64,000 nucleotides of DNA, from NCBI RefSeq assembly GCF_016820245.1, contig NZ_JAFCAR010000004.1, forward strand, positions 310,001 through 374,000. Direction: 5' to 3'. The notes below the pieces were generated by a model. It saw nothing but the letters and a program-made list of their open reading frames with translations, was not told the DNA's origin and made no database searches. Shown piece after piece: positions 39,482 to 48,085 of this stretch; the stretch's first letter is position 1; each line of letters opens with the position of its first letter. Both the position numbers and the translations under genes were made by a program. Source of the stretch: Jannaschia sp. Os4 (GTDB lineage Bacteria > Pseudomonadota > Alphaproteobacteria > Rhodobacterales > Rhodobacteraceae).

Positions 39482-39967
39482 TCAGGCCTCCTTCGCCGCG
39501 GGGGTCTCGGGCGCCTCGACCTCGGGCTCCGGCGCATGGGGATCGGGCACGGGGCCGTCCGACGCCTCCCGCTCCGCCGCCTCGCGGGCCAAGCGCTTCT
39601 CCGCGTACTCGCGCGACTTCGCGTCCATCGCCGCCTTCTGGGCCTTGCGCTTCTCCGACAGCTCGCGCGTGGCCGGCCCGGTCGTCTCGTCGGGCTCCCA
39701 CGCGGTCAGGTCCTTGGCCGCGTCCTTGAACGCGTCCGTCCCGAACTTCTTGGGGTTCGCGATCTTGCGCAGGTCGCCCGCGATGTCGCCCACCCCGCTC
39801 TCGTCGGCGGCGTCGTCCATCGCGCGCTGGAAGTCGCGGGCCATGCGGCGCATCCGGCCGGTGAACTCGCCCACGCGGCGGAACATCACGGGCAGGTCCT
39901 TGGGGCCGACGACGATCAACGCCACGACCCCGATGACCAGCATCTCGCTCAGGCCGATGTCCGGCAC
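39482..39967 (-). CDS. tatB: Twin-arginine translocase subunit TatB
   Basis: 161 residues. N-terminal helix with the TatB signature (IGLSEMLVIGVVALIVVGPKDLP), an amphipathic helix (FTGRMRRMARDFQRAMDDAA), then a charged Pro/Glu-rich tail. Works with TatC in substrate recognition. Three bases separate its stop from the tatC start. Confidence 0.96.
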   Translation of the reverse strand: MPDIGLSEMLVIGVVALIVVGPKDLPVMFRRVGEFTGRMRRMARDFQRAMDDAADESGVGDIAGDLRKIANPKKFGTDAFKDAAKDLTAWEPDETTGPATRELSEKRKAQKAAMDAKSREYAEKRLAREAAEREASDGPVPDPHAPEPEVEAPETPAAKEA

Positions 39968-39993
39968 GGCGCGCCCCCTGCCCTAGCCGAGGC

Positions 39994-40221
39994 TCAGACC
40001 TTCTCGCGGTCCGCCTCGGGGGTGACGTCGCGGGCGGCGGTCCCGTCGGCGAGCTCGTCGTGGTCGGCCTCCTGCTCGGAGCCGTCCTTCACGCCCTTCT
40101 TGAAGGCGGTGATGCCCTTGCCGACCTCGCCCATCAGCGAGGAGATCTTGCCGCGCCCGAACAGCACGAGCACGACGACGGCGATGAGCAGAAGGCCCGG
40201 CAGGCCGATGTTGTTGAGCAT
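39994..40221 (-). CDS. tatA: Twin-arginine translocase subunit TatA
   Basis: 75 residues. Short hydrophobic helix ([21 protein letters not shown]) with the FGRGKI hinge and amphipathic helix ([18 protein letters not shown]), which forms the export pore. First gene of the tatA-tatB-tatC-DUF815 operon. A 7-bp GC inverted repeat (40240-40246 with 40254-40260) lies just upstream and may end transcription from the nlpD-like gene. Confidence 0.96.
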   Translation of the reverse strand: MLNNIGLPGLLLIAVVVLVLFGRGKISSLMGEVGKGITAFKKGVKDGSEQEADHDELADGTAARDVTPEADREKV

Positions 40222-40343
40222 GACGCCCTCCCTCGGGGGGCCCGGCTCCCTCCGCCGGGCGATGAATGTCGCAACGGGACATACGCATCCCCGCGCGGGA
40301 GCGGAAGGGCGGCGCGGCGGAATCCCGCGCCGGCCCGTTCACG

Positions 40344-41507
40344 TCACTGCAGCAGCGGAGCCGGGTCGACGGCGTCGAAGCCCCGCCGCACCTCGAAGTG
40401 CAGGAAGGACGGATCGCCCGCCCCGACCGAGGCGATGCGCTGGCCGGCCGACACGTTGTCGCCCTTGCCGACGCGGACGCCGGAGACGTTCGCGTAGACC
40501 GTCAGGAGCCCGTCCGGGTGACGGAGCACGAGGATCGGGACCTGGTCCGTGTCCTCGGTGATCGCCGCGACGGTGCCGGAGGCCGCGGCGAAGACCGGCG
40601 CCCCTTCGGCGGCGGCGAAGTCGAGCCCCTCGTTGCGCGACGAGAACCCGCGCAGCACCTCGCCCCGGACCGGGCGGCGCAGCCCCGACGGGGCGGCCTC
40701 GGGCTCGGGCTCGGGGTCCGGCTCGACCGCGACGACGACCGGCTCGGGCTCGGGCTCGGCGACCTCCGCGCTCGCCTCCGTGCGGAACTGGTCGAGGTTC
40801 GGGCTCTCCGGCAGCGGCTCCGCCTCGATCGTCTCGGGCAGCGCGGAGGCCGCCGAGGGCGGGACCGGCGTCGCCGAGGCGCCCGGCGCGGCGGCGTCCA
40901 CCGGCTCCGCGCCCGCCTCGCCGATCACCACTGGGATCAGCAGGAACTGGCCTTCGCGGACCGCGAGGTCCGAGCCGAGCCCGTTCCATTCGGCCAGCGA
41001 TCGGGGCGACACCCCGTAGAGCCGCGCGATGGTGAAGGCGGTCTCGCCCCGCGCCACCTTGTGGCGCACCGGCTCCGGCCCGCCCTGCACGGCGGGGGCG
41101 GCCTGCGAGCCGGCCCGGTCGATCGCCGCGCCCGCGATGCCCGCGATGTCGGGCCGCCCGCCGGTCAGCCCGCTTCCGCCCACGGGCGACTGCAGCGCCA
41201 GCACCGCGTTCGGCGCCAGTTGGGTGTCGGTGGACATGCCGTTGAACGAGGCGAGCCCCTGCGCGTCCACGCCCACCCGGGAGGCCACCGTGGCGACGGT
41301 GTCGCCGCGCCGCGCCACCGCGACCTGGTAGTTCGGGTAGGTGATGAGGCCGCGGTCGTCGGGCTCGGGCCGGTCCTGCGTCGCCGCGCGGGCGGCGGTG
41401 GCCGTGTCGAGCCCCCCCGCCGCGTTGCCGCGCAGGTCGGGGTCGAAGCCTTGGCAGCCCATCACGAGCATCCCGGCGACCACCGGGACGATGAATGTCT
41501 TGGCCAT
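40344..41507 (-). CDS. nlpD: NlpD-like LysM/M23 lipoprotein, degenerate peptidase
   Basis: 387 residues. Lipobox-like end of the signal peptide (MLVMGC, Cys about 18). Two LysM domains (YQVAVARRGDTVATVASRVG; HKVARGETAFTIARLYGVS), a Pro/Glu-rich linker, and a C-terminal M23 domain. The metal ligands are incomplete: NEGLDFA replaces H-x-G-x-D, and FLHFEVRRG replaces H-L-H-F-E. As in E. coli NlpD, it is therefore likely an amidase activator rather than an enzyme. Order surE-pcm-nlpD matches E. coli. ATG 41507 is chosen for the signal peptide. Confidence 0.88.
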   Translation of the reverse strand: MAKTFIVPVVAGMLVMGCQGFDPDLRGNAAGGLDTATAARAATQDRPEPDDRGLITYPNYQVAVARRGDTVATVASRVGVDAQGLASFNGMSTDTQLAPNAVLALQSPVGGSGLTGGRPDIAGIAGAAIDRAGSQAAPAVQGGPEPVRHKVARGETAFTIARLYGVSPRSLAEWNGLGSDLAVREGQFLLIPVVIGEAGAEPVDAAAPGASATPVPPSAASALPETIEAEPLPESPNLDQFRTEASAEVAEPEPEPVVVAVEPDPEPEPEAAPSGLRRPVRGEVLRGFSSRNEGLDFAAAEGAPVFAAASGTVAAITEDTDQVPILVLRHPDGLLTVYANVSGVRVGKGDNVSAGQRIASVGAGDPSFLHFEVRRGFDAVDPAPLLQ

Positions 41508-41530
41508 GGGTCCTGTCCCTCCGCTCGGCC

Positions 41531-42190
41531 TCACTGTCCGGGCCGGCCCGATCTGACGTCGGGCTCGATCCCCTGCACCAATGGGACGAAGCGCACGTCG
41601 CCGAGGTCGTCGTAGTCGAACCCCGACGCCGTGCGCCGCACCTTCACGAGCGTCTGGACGGGTCCGGACACCCCCACTGGGACCACCATGATACCGTTTT
41701 CGCCGAGCTGCGCCAAGAGAGGGCCCGGCGGATCCTCCGAGGCTGCGGTCACGAGGATACGGTCGAACGGCGCCTGCTGCGGCCAGCCGAGGGAGCCGTC
41801 GGCGGTCATCACCGTCACGTTCGGGATGCCCAAGGCCTGATGGGTGGCCACCGCCTCGCGCGTCAGGCTGCGGTGACGGTCCACCGTGTAGACCCGCCGC
41901 GCCAGCTTCGAGAGCACCGCCGAGTGGTAACCCGACCCCGTCCCGACCTCGAGCACCGTGTCGCGCGGGCCGACCTCCAACGCCGCGCTCATCTGCGCGA
42001 CGACGGAGGGCTGGCTGATGGTCTGGCCCGCGCCGATCGGCAGCGCCACGTCCTCGTAGGCCCGGTCGCGGAAGGTCGCCGGGACGAAGCGGGCGCGATC
42101 CACCTGCTCCATCGCCTCCAGCACGCGCTTGTCCGTCACGCCCGCCCGGCGGAGCATGACGATCAGCTGGAGGACCGTCTCCGGCGTCAT
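41531..42190 (-). CDS. pcm: Protein-L-isoaspartate O-methyltransferase
   Basis: 219 residues. Repairs isoaspartyl residues in damaged proteins using SAM. Motifs: [10 protein letters not shown]-type [49 protein letters not shown] (SAM loop), [21 protein letters not shown]. The ATG shares a base with the surE stop (TGATG). The glycine loop is intact, unlike the paralogue at 27594. Confidence 0.96.
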   Translation of the reverse strand: MTPETVLQLIVMLRRAGVTDKRVLEAMEQVDRARFVPATFRDRAYEDVALPIGAGQTISQPSVVAQMSAALEVGPRDTVLEVGTGSGYHSAVLSKLARRVYTVDRHRSLTREAVATHQALGIPNVTVMTADGSLGWPQQAPFDRILVTAASEDPPGPLLAQLGENGIMVVPVGVSGPVQTLVKVRRTASGFDYDDLGDVRFVPLVQGIEPDVRSGRPGQ

Positions 42191-43005
42191 CAGGGGGCCT
42201 GCCGCGCGTCCACGAGGTCGCCCTCGGACCCGTCCCCGTCGAGGCCGAGGCGGGCGAGCGTGTCGCGGTCGGTCAGGTCGGCGGTCATCGGCGTGACCGC
42301 GATCCAGCCGCGCCCGTTGGCGGCCACGTCGGTCCCCGGCCCGGTGTCGGCGGCCTGCGCCGAGCCGCGCACCCACATGTACTGCCGCCCCGACGGCGCG
42401 TCGTAGGGCTGCACGCCCATCCGCCCGTCGCCCCGGTAGCCCTGCGCCACGGCGGCCGCTCCGCGCACCTCCGCGGCGGCGACGGGCGGGAAGTTCACGT
42501 TGTAGAAGGTGCGGTAGTGGCCCGGCCTGCCCCAGAGGTCGGCGTCGAGCAGGCGCCGCATGAGGTCGGCGCCGTGCGCCCGCGACGCCTCGAAGGGGTC
42601 GTCGAGCGCGACGTTCCCCGGACCGTAGAACTGCGACAGCCCGACCGCGCGCAACCCCTGCAGCGCCCCCTCCATCGCGGCCCCCAGCGTGCCGGAGTAG
42701 AGCGCGTTCTCGCCCGCGTTGTTGCCCCGGTTCACCCCCGAGATCACCAGATCGACGCCCCCCTCGATCAGCCCCCGCTGCGCGGCCAGCACGCAGTCGG
42801 CGGGGCTGCCCTCGATGGCGAAGCGGCGCTCGCCCAGCTGCGAGACCATCGTCGGCTTCACGTAGGAGATGCAGTGGCCCACCCCCGACTGCTCGAAGGC
42901 GGGGGCCACCGTCCACACGTCGTCCGAGAGGTCGCGGGCGATGGCCTCGGCCACCTCCAGCCCGGGGGCGGCGATGCCGTCGTCGTTTGTCACGAGAATG
43001 CGCAT
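42190..43005 (-). CDS. surE: 5'/3'-nucleotidase SurE
   Basis: 271 residues. Metal-dependent nucleoside monophosphatase linked to stationary-phase survival. Metal site [13 protein letters not shown] at the N-terminus, [25 protein letters not shown], and NVNFPPV. Heads a surE-pcm-nlpD cluster on the minus strand. Confidence 0.97.
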   Translation of the reverse strand: MRILVTNDDGIAAPGLEVAEAIARDLSDDVWTVAPAFEQSGVGHCISYVKPTMVSQLGERRFAIEGSPADCVLAAQRGLIEGGVDLVISGVNRGNNAGENALYSGTLGAAMEGALQGLRAVGLSQFYGPGNVALDDPFEASRAHGADLMRRLLDADLWGRPGHYRTFYNVNFPPVAAAEVRGAAAVAQGYRGDGRMGVQPYDAPSGRQYMWVRGSAQAADTGPGTDVAANGRGWIAVTPMTADLTDRDTLARLGLDGDGSEGDLVDARQAP

Positions 43006-43032
43006 GGGCCGCGCGTTACGCGGGCCGCCCCC

Positions 43033-43806
43033 TCACGTCCAGCGGGGCGGGCGCTTTTCGAGGAAGGCCGTGATTCCCTCGCCCGTGTCGTCGTCGGACA
43101 GGTTCTCGACCATCGCGTCGCGGGTCAGGCGGTAGGCCTCGTCTACCGGGCGCTCGGCCTGCGCGTGGAACGCGCCCTTGCCGATGCGGACCGCCGCCGG
43201 AAGCTTGGACGCGACCGTCCCGGCCAGCGCGGCGGTCTCGTCGACGAGGGCCTCGGGCGCCACCACCCGGTTCACGAGGCCCGCCGCCTCCGCCTCCTCC
43301 GCCGACAGGAACCGCCCCGTCGCCAGCATCTCGAACGCCTTCTTGCGGCCGACGTTGCGCGACAAGGCCACCATCGGGGTCGAGCAGAAGAGACCGATGT
43401 CCACCCCGTTCACCCCGAACCGCGCCCGCTCCGACGCGACCGCCATGTCGCAGGTGGCGACCAGCTGGCACCCGGCGGCGGTCGCCAGCCCGTGCACCCG
43501 CGCGATCACCGGCTGCGGCAGGTCGCGGATGCGCCCCATCACGGCCGTGCAGCGGTCGAACAGGTCCGCCAGCGCGGCCGGGTCGCCGTCCCGGTCCCGG
43601 ATCTCGCGCAGGTCGTGGCCCGCGCAGAAGGCCCGCCCCGCGGCGGCGAGGATGACGACGCGGGCGTCCGAGGCGGCCACCTCGTCCAGCGCCGCGGCGA
43701 GCCGGTCCAGCATCTCATCCGACAGCGCGTTGAGCCGCGCGTCGTCGTCCAGCGTGAACGTGACCGTGGCGCCGTCGCGTTCCGTTTGCAGCATCGCGCC
43801 CTCCAT
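43033..43806 (-). CDS. Enoyl-CoA hydratase/isomerase family protein
   Basis: 257 residues, crotonase fold. Oxyanion-hole segments: AFCAGHDLREI and AAGCQLVATCDMAVAS; also NALSDEMLDRLAAALDE and FGVNGVDIGLFCSTPMVAL. Conserved GRFLSAEEAEAAGLVNRVV. Acts on acyl-CoA in fatty-acid or amino-acid breakdown; exact substrate unknown. ATG 43806 has a strong GGGAGGGGAGC ribosome site; a second ATG lies 12 bases later. Divergent from a PaaI thioesterase with only 34 bp between starts, so the pair may share control. Confidence 0.9.
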   Translation of the reverse strand: MEGAMLQTERDGATVTFTLDDDARLNALSDEMLDRLAAALDEVAASDARVVILAAAGRAFCAGHDLREIRDRDGDPAALADLFDRCTAVMGRIRDLPQPVIARVHGLATAAGCQLVATCDMAVASERARFGVNGVDIGLFCSTPMVALSRNVGRKKAFEMLATGRFLSAEEAEAAGLVNRVVAPEALVDETAALAGTVASKLPAAVRIGKGAFHAQAERPVDEAYRLTRDAMVENLSDDDTGEGITAFLEKRPPRWT

Positions 43807-43840
43807 GCTCCCCTCCCCCGGCCTACGACGGGAGGGACGC

Positions 43841-44275
43841 ATGAAGGAAGTGGTGATGAACGAGGCGGCGCTCACGGCCTTCCTCGCCTCGGACTTCGCG
43901 CAGGTCGCCGACATGTTCGCCGTCGAGGCCGTCACCTCCGACGGCATCCGCGTCCGCCTCCGCGTCGGCGAGCAGCACCTCCGCCCCGGCGGCACCGTGT
44001 CCGGTCCGTCGATGTTCGGCCTCGCGGACGTCGCGGTCTACCTCGCGGTCCTGTCCCGCATCGGCCCCGTGGCGCTCGCTGTGACGACGAACTGCTCCAT
44101 CGACTTCATGCGCAAGCCCGCGGCGCGCACGGACCTGATCTGCGACTGCCGACTTCTCAAGCTCGGCCGGGCCCTCGCGGTCGGCGACTGCCTGATCCGG
44201 TCCGACGGCATGGACGCGCCGGTGGCGCGGGCGTCGCTCACCTACTCGATCCCGCCTACTCCTCGCGGCACCTGA
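43841..44275 (+). CDS. PaaI-family hotdog thioesterase
   Basis: 144 residues, hotdog fold acyl-CoA thioesterase. Key stretch GGTVSGPSMFGLADVAVYLAV on the long helix, then NCSIDFMRKPAARTDLICDCRLLKLGRALAVGD. Ribosome site GGAGGGAC before ATG. Its 3' end overlaps the convergent 91-residue secreted protein gene by 20 bp. Confidence 0.9.
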   Translation: MKEVVMNEAALTAFLASDFAQVADMFAVEAVTSDGIRVRLRVGEQHLRPGGTVSGPSMFGLADVAVYLAVLSRIGPVALAVTTNCSIDFMRKPAARTDLICDCRLLKLGRALAVGDCLIRSDGMDAPVARASLTYSIPPTPRGT

Positions 44276-44531
44276 TCGTCGCCACCTGCCGCGCGTCGAC
44301 CGCGTTGAACACCGCGCGGCCCGCGTCCGTGCTGACGGTCGAGCCCGCCACCGGGACGCCCGACCGCCCGATCGCGACGCAGAACAGGAACCGCTCGGTC
44401 TCCCACGGGATGGCGCAGGAGATGCCCCCGGCGGTCGTCTCGCAATCGACGGTGAAGTCGCGCTGCGCCGCGGCGGCGGGCGGCGCGGTCCACAGCATCA
44501 GGAGGGGGGCGGCGATCAATAGGCGGCGCAT
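44256..44531 (-). CDS. Small secreted hypothetical protein
   Basis: 91 residues. Signal peptide (RRLLIAAPLLMLWTAPPAAAA) followed by a short domain with four cysteines (DCETTAGGISCAIP, FCVAIG, IRCREE). Function unknown. The M start is chosen at the signal peptide; the longer frame adds a Pro/Arg-rich stretch without meaning. Overlaps the PaaI gene tail to tail. Confidence 0.6.
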   Translation of the reverse strand: MRRLLIAAPLLMLWTAPPAAAAQRDFTVDCETTAGGISCAIPWETERFLFCVAIGRSGVPVAGSTVSTDAGRAVFNAVDARQVATIRCREE

Positions 44532-44678
44532 GGCGGTCTCCAATCCGTTTGGGGACAGAACGCCGCATGGGCCGGAGAGTTCAAGGGGCGCGGCCTGGAC
44601 GCCGCGTCGCGGGACGGGGTCCGGGCCGCGCGGGCGCGCCATGCCGGGGGGGACGGGGGCGCGGCGCGCGAGGGGCAG

Positions 44679-44888
44679 TCAGGCGACCCAGAAGGGCTTC
44701 GCGGCCTCGGCCTCCGCCTGCCGGGCGTCCAGCCCGAGATCGGCGAGGCGGTCCGGCGCGACCTCGCGCAGGTGCGCGCGGGTCCGGGCGCGGACGGCCC
44801 AGACGGACAGCACCCCGAGGTCCAGCGCGGGGCGCGGCAGGCGGGGCGAGAGGCGGGCGACGGGGTGGTCGAAGGCGGGAGCGGCCAT
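44679..44888 (-). CDS. DUF1127-type small basic protein
   Basis: 69 residues. C-terminal half RTRAHLREVAPDRLADLGLDARQAEAEAAKPFWVA fits DUF1127, an Arg-rich small-protein family in alphaproteobacteria linked in some species to RNA turnover and phosphate or stress responses. Divergent from the MocR regulator gene with a 106-bp shared control region that contains repeated sites. Confidence 0.75.
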   Translation of the reverse strand: MAAPAFDHPVARLSPRLPRPALDLGVLSVWAVRARTRAHLREVAPDRLADLGLDARQAEAEAAKPFWVA

Positions 44889-44994
44889 GATGAACTCCGG
44901 GGAGCGTATCCCTACTTGTGTTGATACAATCGCACCGATACGGTACGAACGAGAGATACAATCGGCCCTGCCCCGCGTCCATCGGAGTATTGTC
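44889..44994. promoter_or_regulatory. Divergent control region with repeated GATACAATCG operators
   Basis: Two identical decamers GATACAATCG at 44923-44932 and 44955-44964, 32 bp apart (about three helical turns), both in the same direction. A further inverted pair TATTGT-N7-ACAATA (44988-45006) spans the MocR start codon. Between them TTGATA (44921-44926), a 17-bp spacer and TACGAA (44944-44949) could be the MocR promoter. Direct repeats on one helical face are typical of MocR autoregulators. Confidence 0.6.
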
Positions 44995-46380
44995 ATGGGT
45001 ACAATAACGAGCGCTGATGTCATCGATGTCGACTTCGGCGCCGACCCGCGCCCGAAGTATCTCGTGCTGGAGGGCGCCGTCCGCGCCGCCGTCGCGCGCG
45101 GCGACCTCTCGCCCGGGACCCGCCTCCCCCCGGTCCGCGACCTCGCGTGGCGCGTGGGCGTGACGCCCGGCACCGTCGCGCGCGTCTACCGGGCCCTCAC
45201 GGACGAGGGCCTGCTGGAGGCGGCGGTCGGGCGCGGCACCTTCGTCGCGACCCCCCGCGCGCCGTCCGTGGGCCTCGCCGAGATCGAGGTCGCGGGCACG
45301 GTCAACATGCGCACCTCGCAGGTGATGGACGTGGGCCAAGCCGAGGCGATCGCGCGCGTCATGGCCGAGGTCGGCCCCAGCGCCGAGGGCTACGGCACCT
45401 ATCCCGTCCGGCACAGCGACGGGTCGGTCCGCGACGCCCTGTCCGGCTGGCTCAGCGACACCGACTGCCAGCCGATCCCCGCGGAGGACATGGTCCTCTG
45501 CCTCGGCGCGCAGCACGGCATGGTGACGCTGTTCCAAGCCCTGCTCCACGGGCCCCGCCCCACCGTCGTGACCGAGGAGCTGTGCTACCCCGGCTTCCGC
45601 CACGCGGCGGGGCTGGCGCGGGCGGACCTCAAGGGCCTGCCCTTCGACGACGAGGGCGTGCTGCCGGACGCCTTGGAGCGCGCGGCGGTGGCCGGCGCGC
45701 AGGTCTTCGCCACGAGCGCGGAGGCGCACAATCCGACGACCATCCGGACCTCCGAGGCCCGGCGGCGCGAGATCGTGGCGGTCTGCGACCGATACAATGT
45801 CGAGATCATCGACGACGACTGCTTCGCCTGCGTGCCGACCGCCCCCGCCTACCGCGACCTCGCACCCCACCGCACGTGGCTCGTGACCTCGCTGTCCAAG
45901 ACCATCTCGCCCGCGCTGCGGATGGGCATGATCGGTCCCGCCGAGGGCCGCGCCGAGCAGGCCGTGGTCGCCATGCAGCAGCAGTTCTTCGGTCTTCCCC
46001 GCCCGCAGTTGGACCTCGTGGAGGCCCTGATCTCGTCCGGCACGGCCGCGTCGATCCGCGCCGACGTGCTGCGCCTGCAGGCGGCGCGGGTCGCGCGCTG
46101 CCGCGCGGTGCTCGCGCCCTTCGAGCTGACCGCCCGCGACGACCTCCCCTACGCGTGGCTCCGCCTGCCCCGCGGCTGGCGCGCCTCGTCGCTCCTGCGC
46201 GCGGCCGAGGCGGAGGGCGTGATGCTCAAGGCGGCGGACGAGTTCGCGCTGATCGACGGCCACGCGCCCAACGCGGTCCGCATCGCGCTCAACGGGACGC
46301 TGGACGACGCGCGGTTCGAGGCGGCGCTGGGGGTGCTGGCCCGGCTGTTGGCGCGCCCGCCGCTGGAGGTAGACACCTGA
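44995..46380 (+). CDS. MocR-type (GntR/aminotransferase) transcription regulator
   Basis: 461 residues. N-terminal GntR winged helix (LSPGTRLPPVRDLAWRVGVTPGTVARVYRALTDEGLL, about 38-75) fused to a fold-type I aminotransferase domain with PLP-lysine in TSLSKTISPALRMG (about Lys302). In known MocR proteins (GabR, PdxR) the PLP domain senses a PLP-ligand adduct; here the effector is unknown. Repeated operator-like sites in and around its promoter suggest autoregulation and control of the divergent DUF1127 gene. Confidence 0.9.
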   Translation: MGTITSADVIDVDFGADPRPKYLVLEGAVRAAVARGDLSPGTRLPPVRDLAWRVGVTPGTVARVYRALTDEGLLEAAVGRGTFVATPRAPSVGLAEIEVAGTVNMRTSQVMDVGQAEAIARVMAEVGPSAEGYGTYPVRHSDGSVRDALSGWLSDTDCQPIPAEDMVLCLGAQHGMVTLFQALLHGPRPTVVTEELCYPGFRHAAGLARADLKGLPFDDEGVLPDALERAAVAGAQVFATSAEAHNPTTIRTSEARRREIVAVCDRYNVEIIDDDCFACVPTAPAYRDLAPHRTWLVTSLSKTISPALRMGMIGPAEGRAEQAVVAMQQQFFGLPRPQLDLVEALISSGTAASIRADVLRLQAARVARCRAVLAPFELTARDDLPYAWLRLPRGWRASSLLRAAEAEGVMLKAADEFALIDGHAPNAVRIALNGTLDDARFEAALGVLARLLARPPLEVDT

Positions 46381-46457
46381 CCGGCCCGCCGGTGGGGTAA
46401 AATTGCACCCCATACGCAAGTAGCCGCGAGACAACGATTTTTCAGAGAACGGTGCGA

Positions 46458-46485
46458 TTGACACCACCGCCCCATCCCTTAGATG
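46458..46485 (+). promoter_or_regulatory. Promoter of rplM-rpsI
   Basis: Consensus -35 TTGACA at 46458-46463, then 16 bp and TAGATG at 46480-46485. It lies about 65 bp before the rplM ATG. The -35 match is perfect, the -10 partial. A 6-bp inverted repeat (46393-46398 with 46407-46412) lies farther upstream, near the MocR stop. Confidence 0.6.
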
Positions 46486-46549
46486 CCGCCCATCCCGCGG
46501 GCCGCGCGTCCGTGCGCGAGCAAGAGCAACTCAATCGGATGGGCAGGAC

Positions 46550-47011
46550 ATGAAGACCTTCACCATGACCCCCGACCAGATCGAGAAGAAGTGGATCCTC
46601 ATCGACGCCGAGAACGTCGTGCTGGGCCGCCTCGCCTCGATCGTGGCCAACCGCCTCCGGGGCAAGCACAAGGCGACCTTCACGCCGCACATGGACATGG
46701 GCGACAACGTGATCGTCATCAACGCCGACAAGGTGCAGCTGACCGGCAAGCACCGCGACCGGCCCGTGTGGCGCCACACCGGCTATCCGGGCGGCATCAA
46801 GATGCGGACCGTGGGCGAGATCCTCGAGGGCGACCACCCCGAGCGCGTCGTCATGCAGGCCGTCAAGCGGATGCTCCCGGGCAACAAGCTGTCGCGCAAG
46901 CAGATGACCAACCTGCGCGTCTACGCCGGCGCCGAGCACCCCCACGAGGCGCAGTCGCCCGAGGTGCTGGACGTGGCGTCCATGAACTCCAAGAACACGC
47001 GGAGCAACTGA
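46550..47011 (+). CDS. rplM: 50S ribosomal protein L13
   Basis: 153 residues. Early-assembling large-subunit protein. Typical stretches: [86 protein letters not shown]. Followed two bases later by rpsI, the usual pair. Confidence 0.98.
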   Translation: MKTFTMTPDQIEKKWILIDAENVVLGRLASIVANRLRGKHKATFTPHMDMGDNVIVINADKVQLTGKHRDRPVWRHTGYPGGIKMRTVGEILEGDHPERVVMQAVKRMLPGNKLSRKQMTNLRVYAGAEHPHEAQSPEVLDVASMNSKNTRSN

Positions 47012-47013
47012 TC

Positions 47014-47508
47014 ATGGCCGACCAGATCAACTCCCTCGAGGACCTCCAAGCCGCCGTCGGCGACGCCGAAGGCCAGACCCTCACCCTCGACGCCGAGCCG
47101 CGCGAGCCGGTCCGCGACGAGCTGGGCCGCTCCTACGCCACCGGCAAGCGCAAGGACGCGGTCGCCCGCGTCTGGATCAAGCCGGGCTCCGGCAAGATCA
47201 CGGTGAACGGCAAGGAGTTCGACAAGTACTTCGCCCGCCCCGTGCTCCAGCTGATCGTGCGCCAGCCGTTCGGCGTCGCCGACCGCGAGGGCCAGTTCGA
47301 CGTCATGGCCACCGTCAAGGGCGGCGGCCTCTCGGGGCAGGCGGGGGCCGTGAAGCACGGCATCTCCAAGGCGCTCCAGCTCTACGAGCCGGAACTGCGC
47401 GGCGCGCTCAAGGCCGCCGGCTTCCTGACCCGCGACAGCCGCGTGGTCGAGCGCAAGAAGTACGGCCGCCGCAAGGCCCGCCGGTCCTTCCAGTTCTCCA
47501 AGCGCTGA
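47014..47508 (+). CDS. rpsI: 30S ribosomal protein S9
   Basis: 164 residues, with an N-terminal extension of about 38 residues typical of alphaproteobacteria before the S9 core ([21 protein letters not shown]). C-terminal [17 protein letters not shown] reaches the ribosomal P site in the family. Co-transcribed with rplM and ended by a strong terminator. Confidence 0.98.
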   Translation: MADQINSLEDLQAAVGDAEGQTLTLDAEPREPVRDELGRSYATGKRKDAVARVWIKPGSGKITVNGKEFDKYFARPVLQLIVRQPFGVADREGQFDVMATVKGGGLSGQAGAVKHGISKALQLYEPELRGALKAAGFLTRDSRVVERKKYGRRKARRSFQFSKR

Positions 47509-47529
47509 TCCCGCGCCATCCACCTTCGG

Positions 47530-47556
47530 GAAGGCCCGCCCTCGTGGCGGGCCTTC
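47530..47556 (+). terminator. Terminator of rplM-rpsI
   Basis: Perfect 11-bp stem (47530-47540 with 47546-47556), loop CTCGT, then TCCGTTCC. 21 bp after the rpsI stop. Confidence 0.85.
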
Positions 47557-47634
47557 TCCGTTCCGCCCCGCGCGATCCCGCCCTTGCGCGCGCCGGGGGC
47601 GCCCCGCCCTGCCGGCGGCGCTACGTGCGCCCCC

Positions 47635-48024
47635 ATGCTGTCCATCTGGATTTACACCTCGCGCGCCCTGATCGCGTCACGCTCCGCTGACGAGGGGGCG
47701 CTCTACCTCCGGGCGCGGGCCAACAACCGGCGCGACGGCGTGACCGGCCACCTCCACCGCGCCCGCGACCGCTACGCGCAGGTGATCGAGGGCGATCCCG
47801 AGACGGTGGACGCGCTGCGCGCGCGCATCGCGCGCGACTGGCGGCACGACGGGATCTTCACGCTCCGCGAAGGCCCGGTCCTCGTCCGGACCTTCGAGAC
47901 GTGGGACATGGGCTACGGCGACGGCGGGCGGACCCCGCCCCGCCTGCTCGCCGCCGCGCTCGCCCGCCCGACGCCATGGCCGGGCGTCCCGACCGTCCCG
48001 CGCGGGCGCCGCGCCCTCAACTGA
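47635..48024 (+). CDS. BLUF-domain blue-light photoreceptor
   Basis: 129 residues, a stand-alone BLUF domain binding FAD. Photocycle residues occur with exactly the spacing of AppA: Tyr7 (IYTSRA), Asn31 (NNRRDGVTG), Gln49 (YAQVIEG), Trp90 and Met92 (TWDMGYG). The rest follows the ferredoxin-like BLUF fold. There is no output domain, so it must signal through a partner. It lies between the rpsI terminator and a PotBCA-type ABC transporter, on the same strand and 61 bp before its first gene. Confidence 0.92.
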   Translation: MLSIWIYTSRALIASRSADEGALYLRARANNRRDGVTGHLHRARDRYAQVIEGDPETVDALRARIARDWRHDGIFTLREGPVLVRTFETWDMGYGDGGRTPPRLLAAALARPTPWPGVPTVPRGRRALN

Positions 48025-48085
48025 TCGCCGCTTGCCACCGCCCCGCCGCGCGGCCACTCTGGCGGCGGACGGGACGGGGAACGCC

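Noticed and set aside
42517-44994. Very long plus-strand open frame running through surE and the hydratase genes into the MocR gene
   Set aside because: Frame stays open because of high GC. The reverse strand has clear SurE and hydratase coding; only the portion from 44995 is real.
45789-45797. A GATACAATG site inside the MocR coding region
   Set aside because: Differs from the operator decamer at the end and encodes conserved protein (RYNVEII); single chance occurrence is likely.
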